A stretch of DNA of 64,000 nt from assembly GCA_024231855.1 (NCBI GenBank), contig JAAEQD010000148.1, forward strand, positions 1-64,000, in the 5' to 3' direction. The notes beneath the pieces were generated by a model. That model searched no databases and was not told the DNA's origin. It saw only the letters and a list, made by a program, of their open reading frames with translations. This document shows positions 9,135 to 18,663 of the stretch, piece by piece. Origin of the DNA: Candidatus Zixiibacteriota bacterium (lineage in GTDB: Bacteria > Zixibacteria > MSB-5A5 > UBA10806 > 4484-95). The position numbers and the translations under genes were made by a program. The first letter of the stretch is position 1. Each line of letters opens with the position of its first letter.

Positions 9135-11060
9135 TTACTTATCGTTTACAACTTCGAAATCTGCATCGACAGCGTCATCTTTTTTACTATCCGACTGCGA
9201 CTCGCCGGTTCCGTGGCCCGATCCGTTGCCACCGTTGCCAGGTTCTGGGCCGGCCTGGGCGCCCTGCGTCTGGTAGATTTTAGCCGCAACCTCATGCCAG
9301 ATTGAGTTTAAGGCGTCGGTAGCTGAATTAACTTCATCCAGGTTTTCCTGCTTGACCGCTTCTTTTAAACGTTCGACCGCCGCCTCTACTTTTGTTTTTT
9401 GATCGGCATCGATTTTGTCATCGAGTTCTTTCAGCTGCTTTTCAGTTTGGTAAGCCAATGAATCGCCCGTATTGAGCACATCTATTTTCTCGCGTTTGGC
9501 CTTGTCTTCCGATTCATGCGCCTTGGCATCCTTGATCATTTTATCGATATCCTGCTCCGTTAGTCCCGAGGAAGCCTCAATCCTAATGGATTGCTCGCGT
9601 CCGGTAGCTTTATCTTTAGCCGAGACATTTAAGATGCCGTTGGCGTCGATATCGAAAGCCACCTCAATTTGGGGTAATCCGCGCGGCGCCGGCGGAATGC
9701 CGTCCAGATGAAAACGTCCGATTGTTTTGTTACCGATTGCCATCTCTCGCTCACCTTGAAGTACGTGAACTTCAACAGTGGTTTGGCTATCGGCGGCCGT
9801 GGAGAAAATCTCCGATTTTTTAGTCGGGATAGTCGTGTTGCGATCAATCAGTTTCGTGAATACGCCGCCAAGGGTCTCTATGCCTAAAGACAACGGTGTT
9901 ACATCCAGAAGCAGTACGTCTTTTACATCGCCGGCCAGGACACCGCCCTGAATGGCCGCGCCAATAGCGACTACTTCATCGGGATTTACGCCGCGATGGG
10001 GTTCCCTTCCGAAAAATCGCTTGACCGTATCGATGACTTTCGGTACCCGAGTCATACCGCCGACTAATATGACTTCATCAATATCAGAGGCGGAAAGTTT
10101 GGCATCACCCAGGGCTTTTCGGCATGGTTCGATTGTCCGGCTAATTAAATCATCCACGAGCTGTTCGAGTTTAGCCCGGCTTAAGGTTATATTCATGTGT
10201 TTAGGACCGGATGAATCAGCGGTAATGAACGGCAGATTAATAACAGTTTCGGATGTAGAAGACAATTCGATTTTAGCCTTTTCGGCGGCTTCCCTGAGCC
10301 TTTGAAGCGCCATCGGATCTTTCGACAGGTCGATGCCATCGGATTTTTTGAACTCTTCGGCAAAATAATCGATAATCCGTTTATCGAAATCATCGCCGCC
10401 CAGATGGGTATCGCCGTTGGTCGAACGAACTTCGAAAACTCCGTCGCCCAACTCGAGGATCGATATATCAAAAGTACCGCCGCCCAGATCGTAGACGGCT
10501 ATCTTTTCATTTTTCTTTTTATCGAGACCATAAGCCAATGACGCCGCGGTCGGTTCGTTGATAATACGCAATACTTCGAGCCCGGCGATCTTACCGGCAT
10601 CCTTGGTTGCCTTCCTTTGGGCATCGTTGAAATAAGCCGGTACGGTGATAACCGCCTTGGTGACTTTTTCACCCAGGTACTCCTCCGCGGTCTGTTTCAT
10701 TTTCTGAAGTATCATCGCCGAGATTTCGGGCGGCGAATAATCCTTACCAGCCATCTCGATTGTGCAACCAACGTCCTTACCCGCTTTCACCTTGAATGGG
10801 AAGTTTTTGATCTCCTCGGTAACTTCAGTAAAATTCCGGCCCATGAATCGTTTAGCCGAGAAGATCGTATTCTCGGGATTAGTCACCGACTGACGTTTGG
10901 CCAGTTGGCCGGTTAAACGTTCGTCGTTTTTTGATAAAGTTACTACTGATGGCGTTGTTCTATTACCTTCCGAATTGGCAATCACGACCGGGTCGCCCCC
11001 CTCGATCACGGCCACGCATGAATTGGTGGTTCCCAGGTCAATGCCTATTATCTTGGACAT
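9135..11060 (-). CDS. dnaK: Chaperone DnaK (Hsp70)
   Basis: 641 residues. The ATPase domain opens with [14 protein letters not shown] and holds the phosphate loops [12 protein letters not shown] and [11 protein letters not shown]; the substrate-binding domain begins near residue 390 ([17 protein letters not shown]); a helical lid and a glycine-rich acidic tail complete it. Central Hsp70 that cycles with DnaJ and GrpE; no grpE gene is in the window. Its ATG lies inside the end of a 51-codon reading frame that precedes it, which may couple their translation. Confidence 0.98.
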   Translation of the reverse strand: MSKIIGIDLGTTNSCVAVIEGGDPVVIANSEGNRTTPSVVTLSKNDERLTGQLAKRQSVTNPENTIFSAKRFMGRNFTEVTEEIKNFPFKVKAGKDVGCTIEMAGKDYSPPEISAMILQKMKQTAEEYLGEKVTKAVITVPAYFNDAQRKATKDAGKIAGLEVLRIINEPTAASLAYGLDKKKNEKIAVYDLGGGTFDISILELGDGVFEVRSTNGDTHLGGDDFDKRIIDYFAEEFKKSDGIDLSKDPMALQRLREAAEKAKIELSSTSETVINLPFITADSSGPKHMNITLSRAKLEQLVDDLISRTIEPCRKALGDAKLSASDIDEVILVGGMTRVPKVIDTVKRFFGREPHRGVNPDEVVAIGAAIQGGVLAGDVKDVLLLDVTPLSLGIETLGGVFTKLIDRNTTIPTKKSEIFSTAADSQTTVEVHVLQGEREMAIGNKTIGRFHLDGIPPAPRGLPQIEVAFDIDANGILNVSAKDKATGREQSIRIEASSGLTEQDIDKMIKDAKAHESEDKAKREKIDVLNTGDSLAYQTEKQLKELDDKIDADQKTKVEAAVERLKEAVKQENLDEVNSATDALNSIWHEVAAKIYQTQGAQAGPEPGNGGNGSGHGTGESQSDSKKDDAVDADFEVVNDK

Positions 11061-11193
11061 GTACTTCCTCCTGATATTTATCTTTATTTTCGATCTGTAT
11101 TTCGGCCTTGGCAGATCCCCCGGATTTCCACAAATCGATAATCACCGTAGTTACCGCTATTGCCAGCGGAATCGCTATTATTGCTTTTAACAT
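11038..11193 (-). CDS. Putative 51-residue membrane peptide overlapping dnaK
   Basis: Too short for most gene finders. ATG at 11193 is preceded by an AAAGGATGGGAAG ribosome site; the reading frame gives a basic start, one hydrophobic helix (residues about 4-22, [19 protein letters not shown]) and a short charged tail, and ends at TGA inside dnaK, overlapping it by 23 bases. The overlap and the clean ribosome site argue that it is translated and coupled to dnaK. It may be a leader peptide or a small membrane protein. No homologue is known to me. Confidence 0.45.
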   Translation of the reverse strand: MLKAIIAIPLAIAVTTVIIDLWKSGGSAKAEIQIENKDKYQEEVHVQDNRH

Positions 11194-11278
11194 CTTCCCA
11201 TCCTTTCCTAAATTCCCATCATCATCTCTGGTCTTTATGCCAGAACCGATCCCCTATTTCCGTCAAGAGACCGGTCCT

Positions 11279-11298
11279 GGCAGCCCTCCCGGGCTGCC
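11279..11298. other. GC-rich hairpin between sHsp and dnaK genes
   Basis: GGCAGCCC-TCCC-GGGCTGCC, an 8-bp perfect stem just after the sHsp stop codon. No T-run follows on either strand, so it is more likely an RNA processing or stability element between hsp20 and dnaK than a terminator. Confidence 0.5.
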
Positions 11299-11308
11299 GT
11301 TGATGGTT

Positions 11309-11746
11309 TTAGTTGATCGTTATCTGACGGGGTTTGACCTTATCTGATTTAGGCAAAGCTACGGTCAGAACGCCGCTTTTGTAATCGGCTTTGATCTTAT
11401 CCGCGTCAATATCAGAGTTCAGAGTGAAACTCCGGCTGAACTTGCCGTAATACCGCTCATTGCGATAGCTATTATCCGCCTTTTCTTTTTCCGAATGTCG
11501 TTTTTCGCCTTCAATGGTTAGAACACTATCATGAAGGTTGATTTTAACATCCTCCTTCCCGACTCCCGGGATTTCGGCCGACAGAACTAGTTGGGCGTCA
11601 TCTTCGATAATATCAACCGATGGCGCCCACCGGTTTTCACCTGGCTCGGAATCCTCAGAAGAATCATGGAACATTCTGTCAACCTCGTTACGGAGGTTGA
11701 AAAATCCCCAACCATGCCTGGGCTCTCTTCTGACTAAACTCAACAT
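11309..11746 (-). CDS. Hsp20/alpha-crystallin small heat-shock protein (longer copy)
   Basis: 145 residues. N-terminal arm LRNEVDRMFHD, then the alpha-crystallin domain (about 40-135) with PSVDIIEDDAQLVLSAEIPGV, the FSRSFTL strand and the A-x-x-x-x-GVLTV motif (DYKSGVLTVALPK). It holds unfolding proteins for the DnaK/ClpB system encoded next to it. Thirteen bases separate it from the second sHsp gene upstream, so both share the promoter in front of that gene. Confidence 0.92.
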   Translation of the reverse strand: MLSLVRREPRHGWGFFNLRNEVDRMFHDSSEDSEPGENRWAPSVDIIEDDAQLVLSAEIPGVGKEDVKINLHDSVLTIEGEKRHSEKEKADNSYRNERYYGKFSRSFTLNSDIDADKIKADYKSGVLTVALPKSDKVKPRQITIN

Positions 11747-11759
11747 TAGATTCCTCCTA

Positions 11760-12089
11760 TTAATTGATTTTGATATTTTTGCGACTGGCTTCTTCCAGCT
11801 TGGCTATTTCGACCGTAACTACCCCATCCGAGTAGTTGGCCTCAATTTTCTCCCGATCAACATTATCAGGAAGTCTGAATGTTCTCTGGAATTTGCCAAA
11901 TATTCTTTCATTCAAAATCCTATTGCCGGACTGGGCTTCTTTCTCGCCGCTTATCGTGATTATACTGTTTTCCTGCCAGACTTTGATCTCGTCGCGATTA
12001 CTGCCCGGAAGCTCCATCATAATTGCGAAGCCTTTGTCCGATTCTGTTATCTCGACTGCCGGCGTGCAAGTCTTACATGTTGCGTACAT
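11760..12089 (-). CDS. Hsp20/alpha-crystallin small heat-shock protein (short copy)
   Basis: 109 residues, almost only the alpha-crystallin domain: VEITESDKGFAIMMELPG, FQRTFRLPDNVD and YSDGVVTVEIAK. The N-terminal arm is reduced to about a dozen residues with a CKTC cysteine pair, which is unusual for this family and might bind metal or form a disulfide. First gene of the sHsp operon; a sigma54-type promoter lies about 60 bases upstream. Confidence 0.9.
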   Translation of the reverse strand: MYATCKTCTPAVEITESDKGFAIMMELPGSNRDEIKVWQENSIITISGEKEAQSGNRILNERIFGKFQRTFRLPDNVDREKIEANYSDGVVTVEIAKLEEASRKNIKIN

Positions 12090-12147
12090 ATTATTTCCTC
12101 CAGTTATTCTTCCGTTACTTACTGTTCTACTTCCTGACGATAATTAA

Positions 12148-12164
12148 AGCAAGGGTCATGCCAA
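12148..12164 (-). promoter_or_regulatory. Sigma54 (-24/-12) promoter for the small heat-shock operon
   Basis: Minus strand TTGGCATG-ACCC-TTGCT matches the RpoN consensus YTGGCACG-N4-TTGCW with one change (C to T). The invariant GG and GC doublets are present with correct spacing. Expected start of transcription is near 12137, about 48 bases before the sHsp ATG. Confidence 0.75.
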
Positions 12165-12229
12165 CTCGCATAAACCACTAATAAACAACAGGTTGCATAT
12201 CTATATGTATTTGAGCCAAGAATTATAAC

Positions 12230-12257
12230 AAAAAAATACTGCCATTAAGGCAGTATT
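12230..12257 (-). terminator. Terminator-shaped palindrome, possibly also an activator site
   Basis: AATACTGCC-ATTAA-GGCAGTATT is a perfect 9-bp inverted repeat. Read on the minus strand it is followed by seven Ts, a classic Rho-independent terminator for the HEAT-repeat gene that ends at 12304. Its centre is also about 109 bases upstream of the predicted sigma54 start site, and its core CTGCC-N5-GGCAG recurs 40 bases away. Confidence 0.75.
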
Positions 12258-12278
12258 GCGGTCTTTCTGACATAGGTG

Positions 12279-12293
12279 CTGTCAATATGGCAG
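12279..12293. promoter_or_regulatory. Second CTGYC-N5-GGCAG palindrome
   Basis: CTGTC-AATAT-GGCAG, one mismatch from perfect symmetry, same core as the palindrome centred 40 bases away. Candidate upstream activating site for a sigma54 enhancer-binding protein acting on the sHsp promoter, about 149 bases upstream of the predicted start. Confidence 0.4.
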
Positions 12294-12303
12294 TTGTATC
12301 GGT

Positions 12304-14490
12304 TTATTTTTTATGATCGCCTAATAATATCGTAGCGGTCCGGGACAGCACGTCCTTTTTAAATAGTGATTTTTTTCTTTTGGAACTATATAATTGCATT
12401 TTGCTTCGCGAAATGTCATCATCGATTTTGGACAATGACTTCAAGATGGCCAGTTTTATTCCCTGTTCCTCTTTTTTACCAATGTTAAGTTTTGAATAAG
12501 CATCTTCATCCTCATATAAATCGATTATTATATCTCTGGCATGCGGCCCACCGATGCGGCCAAGGGCGGCAATTACAAGAATTCTATCGGACCTGGGATC
12601 ATCGAAGATATTTCTCAGGAAATTAATCATATCGGAGTGACCGGACATACCCATTGCGATAACGGCGGTTTTGCGAATATCTGAATCGTCATCCAGGGCA
12701 AGTTTTGATAATAATGAACCGGTTGCCGAAGATGCCATGGCTTCACAGGCGGATATGATCTCACGTTTTAATCGGGTTGACTCCCAACTTGACATAATTT
12801 TCAAATAGGGAATCGTTTCCACGTATTTAATCCGGCCGACAACTCTTAGCAGATTCCTTAAGCGGTACCAGTTTTTTTCTTTTTCGCCTTCGCCTTCTTT
12901 AACTATCGTCGCAATGCTTTTGGTCAATTCAGAACCGATACCTTCACCCATATGAACAAGCGCTTTAATGATCCGGGCTCGCTCCGATTTATCTCCCATG
13001 TCGATCCTATCAATCAAAACCGAGGCGACTTTTGGAGAAGCCAACGCTGAAATCGCCCGGTAAAGGTCCACATCGCCCTTCCCGGTTAAAACCGCGTCTA
13101 CCAGGATATCATTCATGATCGAGGAAACGGCCAGTTCTTCAAGTCGATCTTCGGCCAGTTTCTTCTTATAGTCATCTGTTGAATGCTCTGCCAAAGATTT
13201 CAATACCTGAACGCAGATTTTCAATTCTTCCCAATGATTATTTTGGGCGGAATTTTCGATTGTCCAGCCGATTAATTCGATAACCTCGGGTCCCGGATCT
13301 TTTGTGTGAGCTATCTGGAGAATTTTTTTAATAAAGGAATTATATATCTCCCAAAATGAACCATCCGTCAGCGTCTGCAAAGCTTCAATAGTCAATCTCA
13401 GGCTGCGTTGCCGGGTATCCAGATCCTTGGCCAGAAGGCTAATGGCCAGTTGATCGAGCAAATCCTCGAGTGGTTTGCCATAGCTATTAGAGGCTAACTT
13501 GAAAACGGTTTTTCGCAACAGCAGAAAATCGATCTCTCGCGCCTGAGAATTTTTCAGATGCCTGATAAACTCTTCGGCATCGATAACGCCGCGAAGTTTG
13601 ATTAGTGTACCTTTGTTAAAAACAATCTCCAGCACATCATCGGTGGCGCCCACCGACCGAAAAAGATCATAGACCGGCAACAGGATAGTAAAATCTTCAT
13701 TCTGGCCGGAATAGTCCTCCCAAAGTTGATGCAGACCCTGCAAAACTTCCTGGTTGATTGTCTCATCCAGCCAATTCGCCGAATAGATGACTTTTTTGAA
13801 TACTTCCAGAGCCATATCTTCAGACAGGTTGCCGATTATCGCGGCAAAATGGTTTGTTAAAAAATGACAGCGTAAATCTATACCGGTTACTGAAGCGACA
13901 TTATCATCGGTTTTTATCTTCCCCAGATAATAAGCCATCAATATTTCCGGGTTACTCTGAAGGATGTTCTTTATTCGTTGATTAAGCATAAATTTTGGAC
14001 TGCGGTCGCCAATAACGATATCTTCAAAATTATAGAGCGTAGCCGATTCAGGATTATTAACGACTACTGTACTTACATTGCTATTGGATAATGATTTTTT
14101 AAAATAATCCTCGACAGGGCTTTTGTCTTCGATCAGCTTGCTGAGGAATTGGAAGAGATCGCCCACACCCATCTCGGAATTGAAAGTAACGGAATCGAGA
14201 TTATGCCGAGCCAAATCAATCAATAAGCCATTAACGAAAACATTATCCTCCATTAGTAGACCTTCGGCCACCAACCGGTTGTTATAAATCCGAATATTAA
14301 AGGATCTTTTAAACGCGTAAATATCATTTAGACGTTCAAGCGGTTTTTTCAAAGTCTCATTAGCGATAGGATGGTCCGCGGGATACATCATTAATTTGCG
14401 GGAAGCGGAATATAAATCACGCAGAATATCCAGGCAGATTCGTTTTATATCAAAGTCATTATCTTTTACTGCAAAGGCTGGTTTATTCAC
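12304..14490 (-). CDS. Large cytoplasmic HEAT-repeat protein
   Basis: 728 residues without signal peptide. The N-terminal third contains a conserved-looking segment (YSASRKLMMYPADHPIANETL and IYNNRLVAEGLLMED) seen in other large uncharacterised HEAT proteins; the C-terminal half is built of HEAT/armadillo pairs such as PYLKIMSSWESTRLKREIISACEAMA, DDDSDIRKTAVIAMGMSG and SDRILVIAALGRIGG. Such proteins act as scaffolds; the partner is unknown. Its start overlaps the propeller lipoprotein gene by 4 bases, so the two are co-translated. Confidence 0.75.
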   Translation of the reverse strand: MNKPAFAVKDNDFDIKRICLDILRDLYSASRKLMMYPADHPIANETLKKPLERLNDIYAFKRSFNIRIYNNRLVAEGLLMEDNVFVNGLLIDLARHNLDSVTFNSEMGVGDLFQFLSKLIEDKSPVEDYFKKSLSNSNVSTVVVNNPESATLYNFEDIVIGDRSPKFMLNQRIKNILQSNPEILMAYYLGKIKTDDNVASVTGIDLRCHFLTNHFAAIIGNLSEDMALEVFKKVIYSANWLDETINQEVLQGLHQLWEDYSGQNEDFTILLPVYDLFRSVGATDDVLEIVFNKGTLIKLRGVIDAEEFIRHLKNSQAREIDFLLLRKTVFKLASNSYGKPLEDLLDQLAISLLAKDLDTRQRSLRLTIEALQTLTDGSFWEIYNSFIKKILQIAHTKDPGPEVIELIGWTIENSAQNNHWEELKICVQVLKSLAEHSTDDYKKKLAEDRLEELAVSSIMNDILVDAVLTGKGDVDLYRAISALASPKVASVLIDRIDMGDKSERARIIKALVHMGEGIGSELTKSIATIVKEGEGEKEKNWYRLRNLLRVVGRIKYVETIPYLKIMSSWESTRLKREIISACEAMASSATGSLLSKLALDDDSDIRKTAVIAMGMSGHSDMINFLRNIFDDPRSDRILVIAALGRIGGPHARDIIIDLYEDEDAYSKLNIGKKEEQGIKLAILKSLSKIDDDISRSKMQLYSSKRKKSLFKKDVLSRTATILLGDHKK

Positions 14491-15626
14491 TCTTTCCCTT
14501 TCAGTGAAAAACAGTTAAGAAATTTATCCTGGGCAGCGATAAAAAGCTTATTATCGAATAAAACCGGCGCGGCGCTGATCATGCCGCCGGCAATAAAGCT
14601 TGTCAGTGGCAGACCGCTTGTCTTATCCAGTATATAAACCGTATAATCGAGGCTGGCAAAAATAACGTTTTGAGAGTTAATCAAAGCCGTGCCTCGTACT
14701 GGAGAGCCGGTTTTATATTCCCATAGCTTTTGGCCGGTTAATCTATCGAGCTTAATGAACAATCCGTCGCCCGACCCATAATAAACTCCACACTCATCCA
14801 CTGAGGGTGAATAGAATAATCTTGAATGGTCTTCATATTGCCATAGTAATTCGCCGGTTATGGCGTTGTAGCCAGCAATCGTGCCGTCCGCGTTGCAGAT
14901 ATACAACTCCGTTTCGAAACAGGCCGGACTGGAATTCGTGCGGCCCAATCCCGGAGTTCGCCAGATGGTTTCGCCGTTCTCCGGATCGAGACAGTAAATA
15001 GTACTGTCCCGGGAGGTGATATATAATCGATCATTACAGACAATAGGTCCGACATCGAAACCACCATCCACGTTTTTCGACCATAGTTTTTCGCCATCGA
15101 TCAACCAGGCGGCATGAATACTATTCCTGCCATCCGCCCAGAATATTTTGTTGTTATAGAGCACCGGCTGAAAGCAAGCCCGGTAAGTACTGGCACTCCA
15201 AATCAATTCACCATTGACATAATTGATTACCAGAAGTTCGGATTTCTCGCCTTCTTCGCATATCGCCATATAAGGACCCGATATTTCGGGAGTCGTTCCG
15301 ATATGCCGCCTAAGCTTAATTTCGGCAATTTCGACGCCGGTATTAATATTTAAAACATGTATTTTTTTGTCCGTGCCGGGTTGGAAAACATAATCGCCGA
15401 CCATCGACGGCTCAAAAAATAGCGGGCTTCTAAACTTAATCTGCCATAATAGGCTGAGTTTTGTCGATTCATTCGAATCGGTATAACCGGTTCTAGATGA
15501 TCCCCCTTTATATCCAGGATACATTTCGGCCTGGTTGGGAATCACATCTAATTGGGGCGGGCCGCCGCCGCAGCCGCTTAGCATTATACCTAGCACCCCT
15601 CCTAAAAAGGCCAGGTTCTTAGTCAT
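14487..15626 (-). CDS. PQQ-type beta-propeller lipoprotein (BamB-like)
   Basis: 379 residues. Signal with lipobox MLSGC, then a series of WD/PQQ-like blades with the typical WxxxxDG and G.LxWxY patterns (GELIWSASTY, GEKLWSKNVDGG, GETIWRTPGLG, GELLWQYEDH, GQKLWEYKTGSPVRG). This fold is that of BamB, the accessory lipoprotein of the outer-membrane barrel insertion machine, but also of other sensors, so the BamB role is only an inference. Next to it lies a barrel protein gene, which fits an outer-membrane function. Confidence 0.8.
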   Translation of the reverse strand: MTKNLAFLGGVLGIMLSGCGGGPPQLDVIPNQAEMYPGYKGGSSRTGYTDSNESTKLSLLWQIKFRSPLFFEPSMVGDYVFQPGTDKKIHVLNINTGVEIAEIKLRRHIGTTPEISGPYMAICEEGEKSELLVINYVNGELIWSASTYRACFQPVLYNNKIFWADGRNSIHAAWLIDGEKLWSKNVDGGFDVGPIVCNDRLYITSRDSTIYCLDPENGETIWRTPGLGRTNSSPACFETELYICNADGTIAGYNAITGELLWQYEDHSRLFYSPSVDECGVYYGSGDGLFIKLDRLTGQKLWEYKTGSPVRGTALINSQNVIFASLDYTVYILDKTSGLPLTSFIAGGMISAAPVLFDNKLFIAAQDKFLNCFSLKGKE

Positions 15627-15630
15627 CTAT

Positions 15631-18465
15631 CTAATAATTCCATCCAAAGAAAAAGTCAAAGTCGAAACCATTATCTACAGTTTTGAAATCGGTCTTTCTG
15701 GCGAAATCAAAACGTAAAACCGTAACATAACCCAAAGAAACTCTAAACCCGAAGCCAAAGCTTCCGGCCAATTTCCCGGCTTCCTCGTCTCCAATACTAC
15801 GGGAGAAAGGCCCCTTATTCTCGTCCCACTTATTCCAGGCCCTACCGGCATCGAAAAATAGCGCTCCACGGATCGCCTGAAAATTCAACGCGCCAAACGG
15901 GAAACCGACGAAAAGTCTGTTTATCAGCGGAAAACGCAACTCGTTATTGATCAACAAAAGATTCCGGCCATGAAATGATCGACGAGGATAGCCACGCAAA
16001 TCCCAACTGCCGCCAAGATAATAACGCTGCGGATCCTTACCACTTGAGGTGAAATACATAGTTCTCACCGCATAAGCCGACGACTCGCTAAGCCGGAAAT
16101 ATTTACGCAAATCTATATTGAACTGAGAGTTATAGTATTTGCCTTTGCGTAAATCCAACGATCCCGCCAAAGTCAGATGCATGCGGTAGCCATCTATAGG
16201 GCCTGTTGGTTCCCATATCGATGTATCCTTAATATATGAAATCAAGCCGGTTCCGACAACTGCACCGGGATCTTCGGATAAAACAGTCTCTTTTTTGTAT
16301 TTACGAATATACAGCGATGCCTCTACCCTGTCATATCTGGAAAACGGGTAGCTGGTTAACGCCAGTCCGCCATAGGTCTGCTCGGTAAGGAAACCGTAGT
16401 AATCATCGTTATATTCATTATAAAATCTGTAAACACCCAAACCCCAATTTAGCCGATTCTTTCTATTTAAGTAAGTCACGGCCGCGTTCATACTGTTCAG
16501 CAGATCTGTTCTGGTATTGGCCGTATTGTACAGAAGGAAATAGTATTGATGATTCCCAAGCATATCCGTTAGAGCGCCTTGAAGCCCGCCGACAGACCCG
16601 AAAACCGCGTCATATGACATAACCGACTGGGCGATATCAAATGAAAGTTTAGTCTTGTATTTTACATTACCTTCTATATAATCGCCGCTGAGAACACTGG
16701 GAGTCCAACCGGATGAATTATTCCAGGCCCGCCCCGGATCGTGATCTGTACTTGTCAGCGCCGAATCAATTTCCATTGTATATATATGATAACTGTTTTC
16801 CTGATAGGCGCTGAACACGAAAGCGGTGTCGCTTGGGGTAAAAACCGGATCGAAGGCGCCGGTAGCGAAATCGGTAAGCTGAGAAAGTCGCGGAGATTCG
16901 CCAAGCGGATTATCCAGCAAATATATATTGGAAACACCGCCGCGATCAGAAGTAAAAATGATTTGATTGTTTTCTGAGGCCCATTCAGGAGATAAGTTTT
17001 CAAAATCACCGAACGTTAATTGAGTAATCTCGTTATTCTCAAGCTCAAGCAGAAAGATATTCATGCTTTCATGGCCACTTCGATCGGAACTGAATACGAC
17101 AGAGTTGCCATCATGGGAAAACGACGGCGTTTGATCGTAGAAGAAATCGTTCGTTACTCGCGCAAGATCATCAGTGGCTGTATCATACACGAAAATATCC
17201 GTCTGCCCATCCTTGGCGGCGCCGCTGAAAGCTATCTTCATGCCATCGGGTGACCATGAGGGCGAGCTAATGCTGATGAGCCCCTCGAAACGGTAATTTT
17301 TAATTACTTTATTTTTCTTGGTGTCATAAATATACAGAACATCCGATTCATGGCTTTTCGAGGCGAACGCGAGTCTGCCGTCACTGCCCGCATCGATTTT
17401 TGAATCGATAAAATGTAATGATTCGAACTTAGCTGATCGCTGGCCTTTGATTATGCGCTTCATTCCGAAGTCTTCTCCGGCTAAAGGCATCAAGGCGATA
17501 TTGGAATACCCCATTCTATATGTTTTGAAAGCGATTAGATTTTGTAGATCCCCATCCTCATCAAAATTCGAAAATGCCACGGGCTTGACATTAAATCGTT
17601 TTGTGGTCAGACGGTTGGCTACGTTCTCGGGTAAGTGCTGATCTTTCAATGTGGGATAATATTCTTTTTTTAAGTGGTATTCCCAGGCTTTACCGATTTC
17701 CGCCAGGGATACTCCGAAAGTCGTTTTAACCAATAATGGGAACGACGGCTCTTTCCACCAGTTCTCCAGAATTAAGGTCAGCTTATCATCGCCATATGTT
17801 TCGGACATGAATTTTACAATTGATTGGCCTACTTTATACATAAAATAAGTGCCTGAAATCGTATATAAGCGATCAAATGGAACTATATTGCCCGAAATAA
17901 CCATATCGCGTATCACCATATCGGCTTGCGGACTCCATTCCTCCGACCAGTATTCCGCCAGGCCCTCGGTGAACCATAAAGGCGGCCGTGGGGGATTTCT
18001 TTTCCGGTGAGTCTTGGTGACATAGGTGATTTTATTCATCTGAAACACGTGAGTTAATTCGTGTCGAATAAGAAGATCAAGGTCTTCATATGAGCCATGA
18101 TAATGAACGACAACGCGCTCCTTGAAATACTCCGTAAAGCCGGCGACACCTTCAGGAAGAAGCATTGGAGTCACATTAGTCTGAAAAAAGTAAGCTGGTG
18201 AACTGTATATAATTAGAGGTATTTTCTTGTCGATCACATGGTTAAATTTTTCAACATGAAAAGTGTAACTGTCCTCGGCCATCTTGGCCGCTACTAATGC
18301 GATATCTTCTTCCTCGGGATAAAAATAGACATCGAAATTATCAGTTTTCAGTACTTGCCAGTCAAAATTAGTATATTGGACTTTATTTTGTCCGAAATAG
18401 TATTGGCCAAAACCGAGCGTAGGGATAAACGCGAAGACTAATAATATTTTAATGATTATTCTCAT
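15631..18465 (-). CDS. Gluzincin peptidase - PD40 propeller - outer-membrane barrel fusion
   Basis: 944 residues in three parts. Signal peptide (1-20). A peptidase-MA-like domain with HELTH at 135-139 and the third zinc ligand region FTEGLAEYWS (165-174). A TolB-like PD40 propeller (about 300-570) with repeats such as SPSWSPDGMKIAFSG, TPSFSHDGNSVVFSSDRSG and SPEWASENNQIIFTSDRGG. A C-terminal region (about 620-944) ending in an aromatic strand (DFDFFFGWNY), as in BamA/surface-antigen barrels, with the GGSWDLRGYPRRSF motif. Likely an outer-membrane-anchored periplasmic or surface enzyme. Similar fusions exist in Bacteroidetes-like genomes; substrate unknown. Confidence 0.8.
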   Translation of the reverse strand: MRIIIKILLVFAFIPTLGFGQYYFGQNKVQYTNFDWQVLKTDNFDVYFYPEEEDIALVAAKMAEDSYTFHVEKFNHVIDKKIPLIIYSSPAYFFQTNVTPMLLPEGVAGFTEYFKERVVVHYHGSYEDLDLLIRHELTHVFQMNKITYVTKTHRKRNPPRPPLWFTEGLAEYWSEEWSPQADMVIRDMVISGNIVPFDRLYTISGTYFMYKVGQSIVKFMSETYGDDKLTLILENWWKEPSFPLLVKTTFGVSLAEIGKAWEYHLKKEYYPTLKDQHLPENVANRLTTKRFNVKPVAFSNFDEDGDLQNLIAFKTYRMGYSNIALMPLAGEDFGMKRIIKGQRSAKFESLHFIDSKIDAGSDGRLAFASKSHESDVLYIYDTKKNKVIKNYRFEGLISISSPSWSPDGMKIAFSGAAKDGQTDIFVYDTATDDLARVTNDFFYDQTPSFSHDGNSVVFSSDRSGHESMNIFLLELENNEITQLTFGDFENLSPEWASENNQIIFTSDRGGVSNIYLLDNPLGESPRLSQLTDFATGAFDPVFTPSDTAFVFSAYQENSYHIYTMEIDSALTSTDHDPGRAWNNSSGWTPSVLSGDYIEGNVKYKTKLSFDIAQSVMSYDAVFGSVGGLQGALTDMLGNHQYYFLLYNTANTRTDLLNSMNAAVTYLNRKNRLNWGLGVYRFYNEYNDDYYGFLTEQTYGGLALTSYPFSRYDRVEASLYIRKYKKETVLSEDPGAVVGTGLISYIKDTSIWEPTGPIDGYRMHLTLAGSLDLRKGKYYNSQFNIDLRKYFRLSESSAYAVRTMYFTSSGKDPQRYYLGGSWDLRGYPRRSFHGRNLLLINNELRFPLINRLFVGFPFGALNFQAIRGALFFDAGRAWNKWDENKGPFSRSIGDEEAGKLAGSFGFGFRVSLGYVTVLRFDFARKTDFKTVDNGFDFDFFFGWNY

Positions 18466-18663
18466 GTTGCGCTACCTTCTTTTTAACCCTAACTTTAGAA
18501 CTTCCTGTTAAAAGGCTATGTTCCTTTCATTCTTTGCTATATAAATACCATTTTGTTCTAAACTTATTCCATTCATTTGGTTATAAACATAGCAAATCTT
18601 TGGCCGACACTCGAATTCATTCCCAGTCATATAGCTACCACTATATTAGCCAAGGAATTAACA

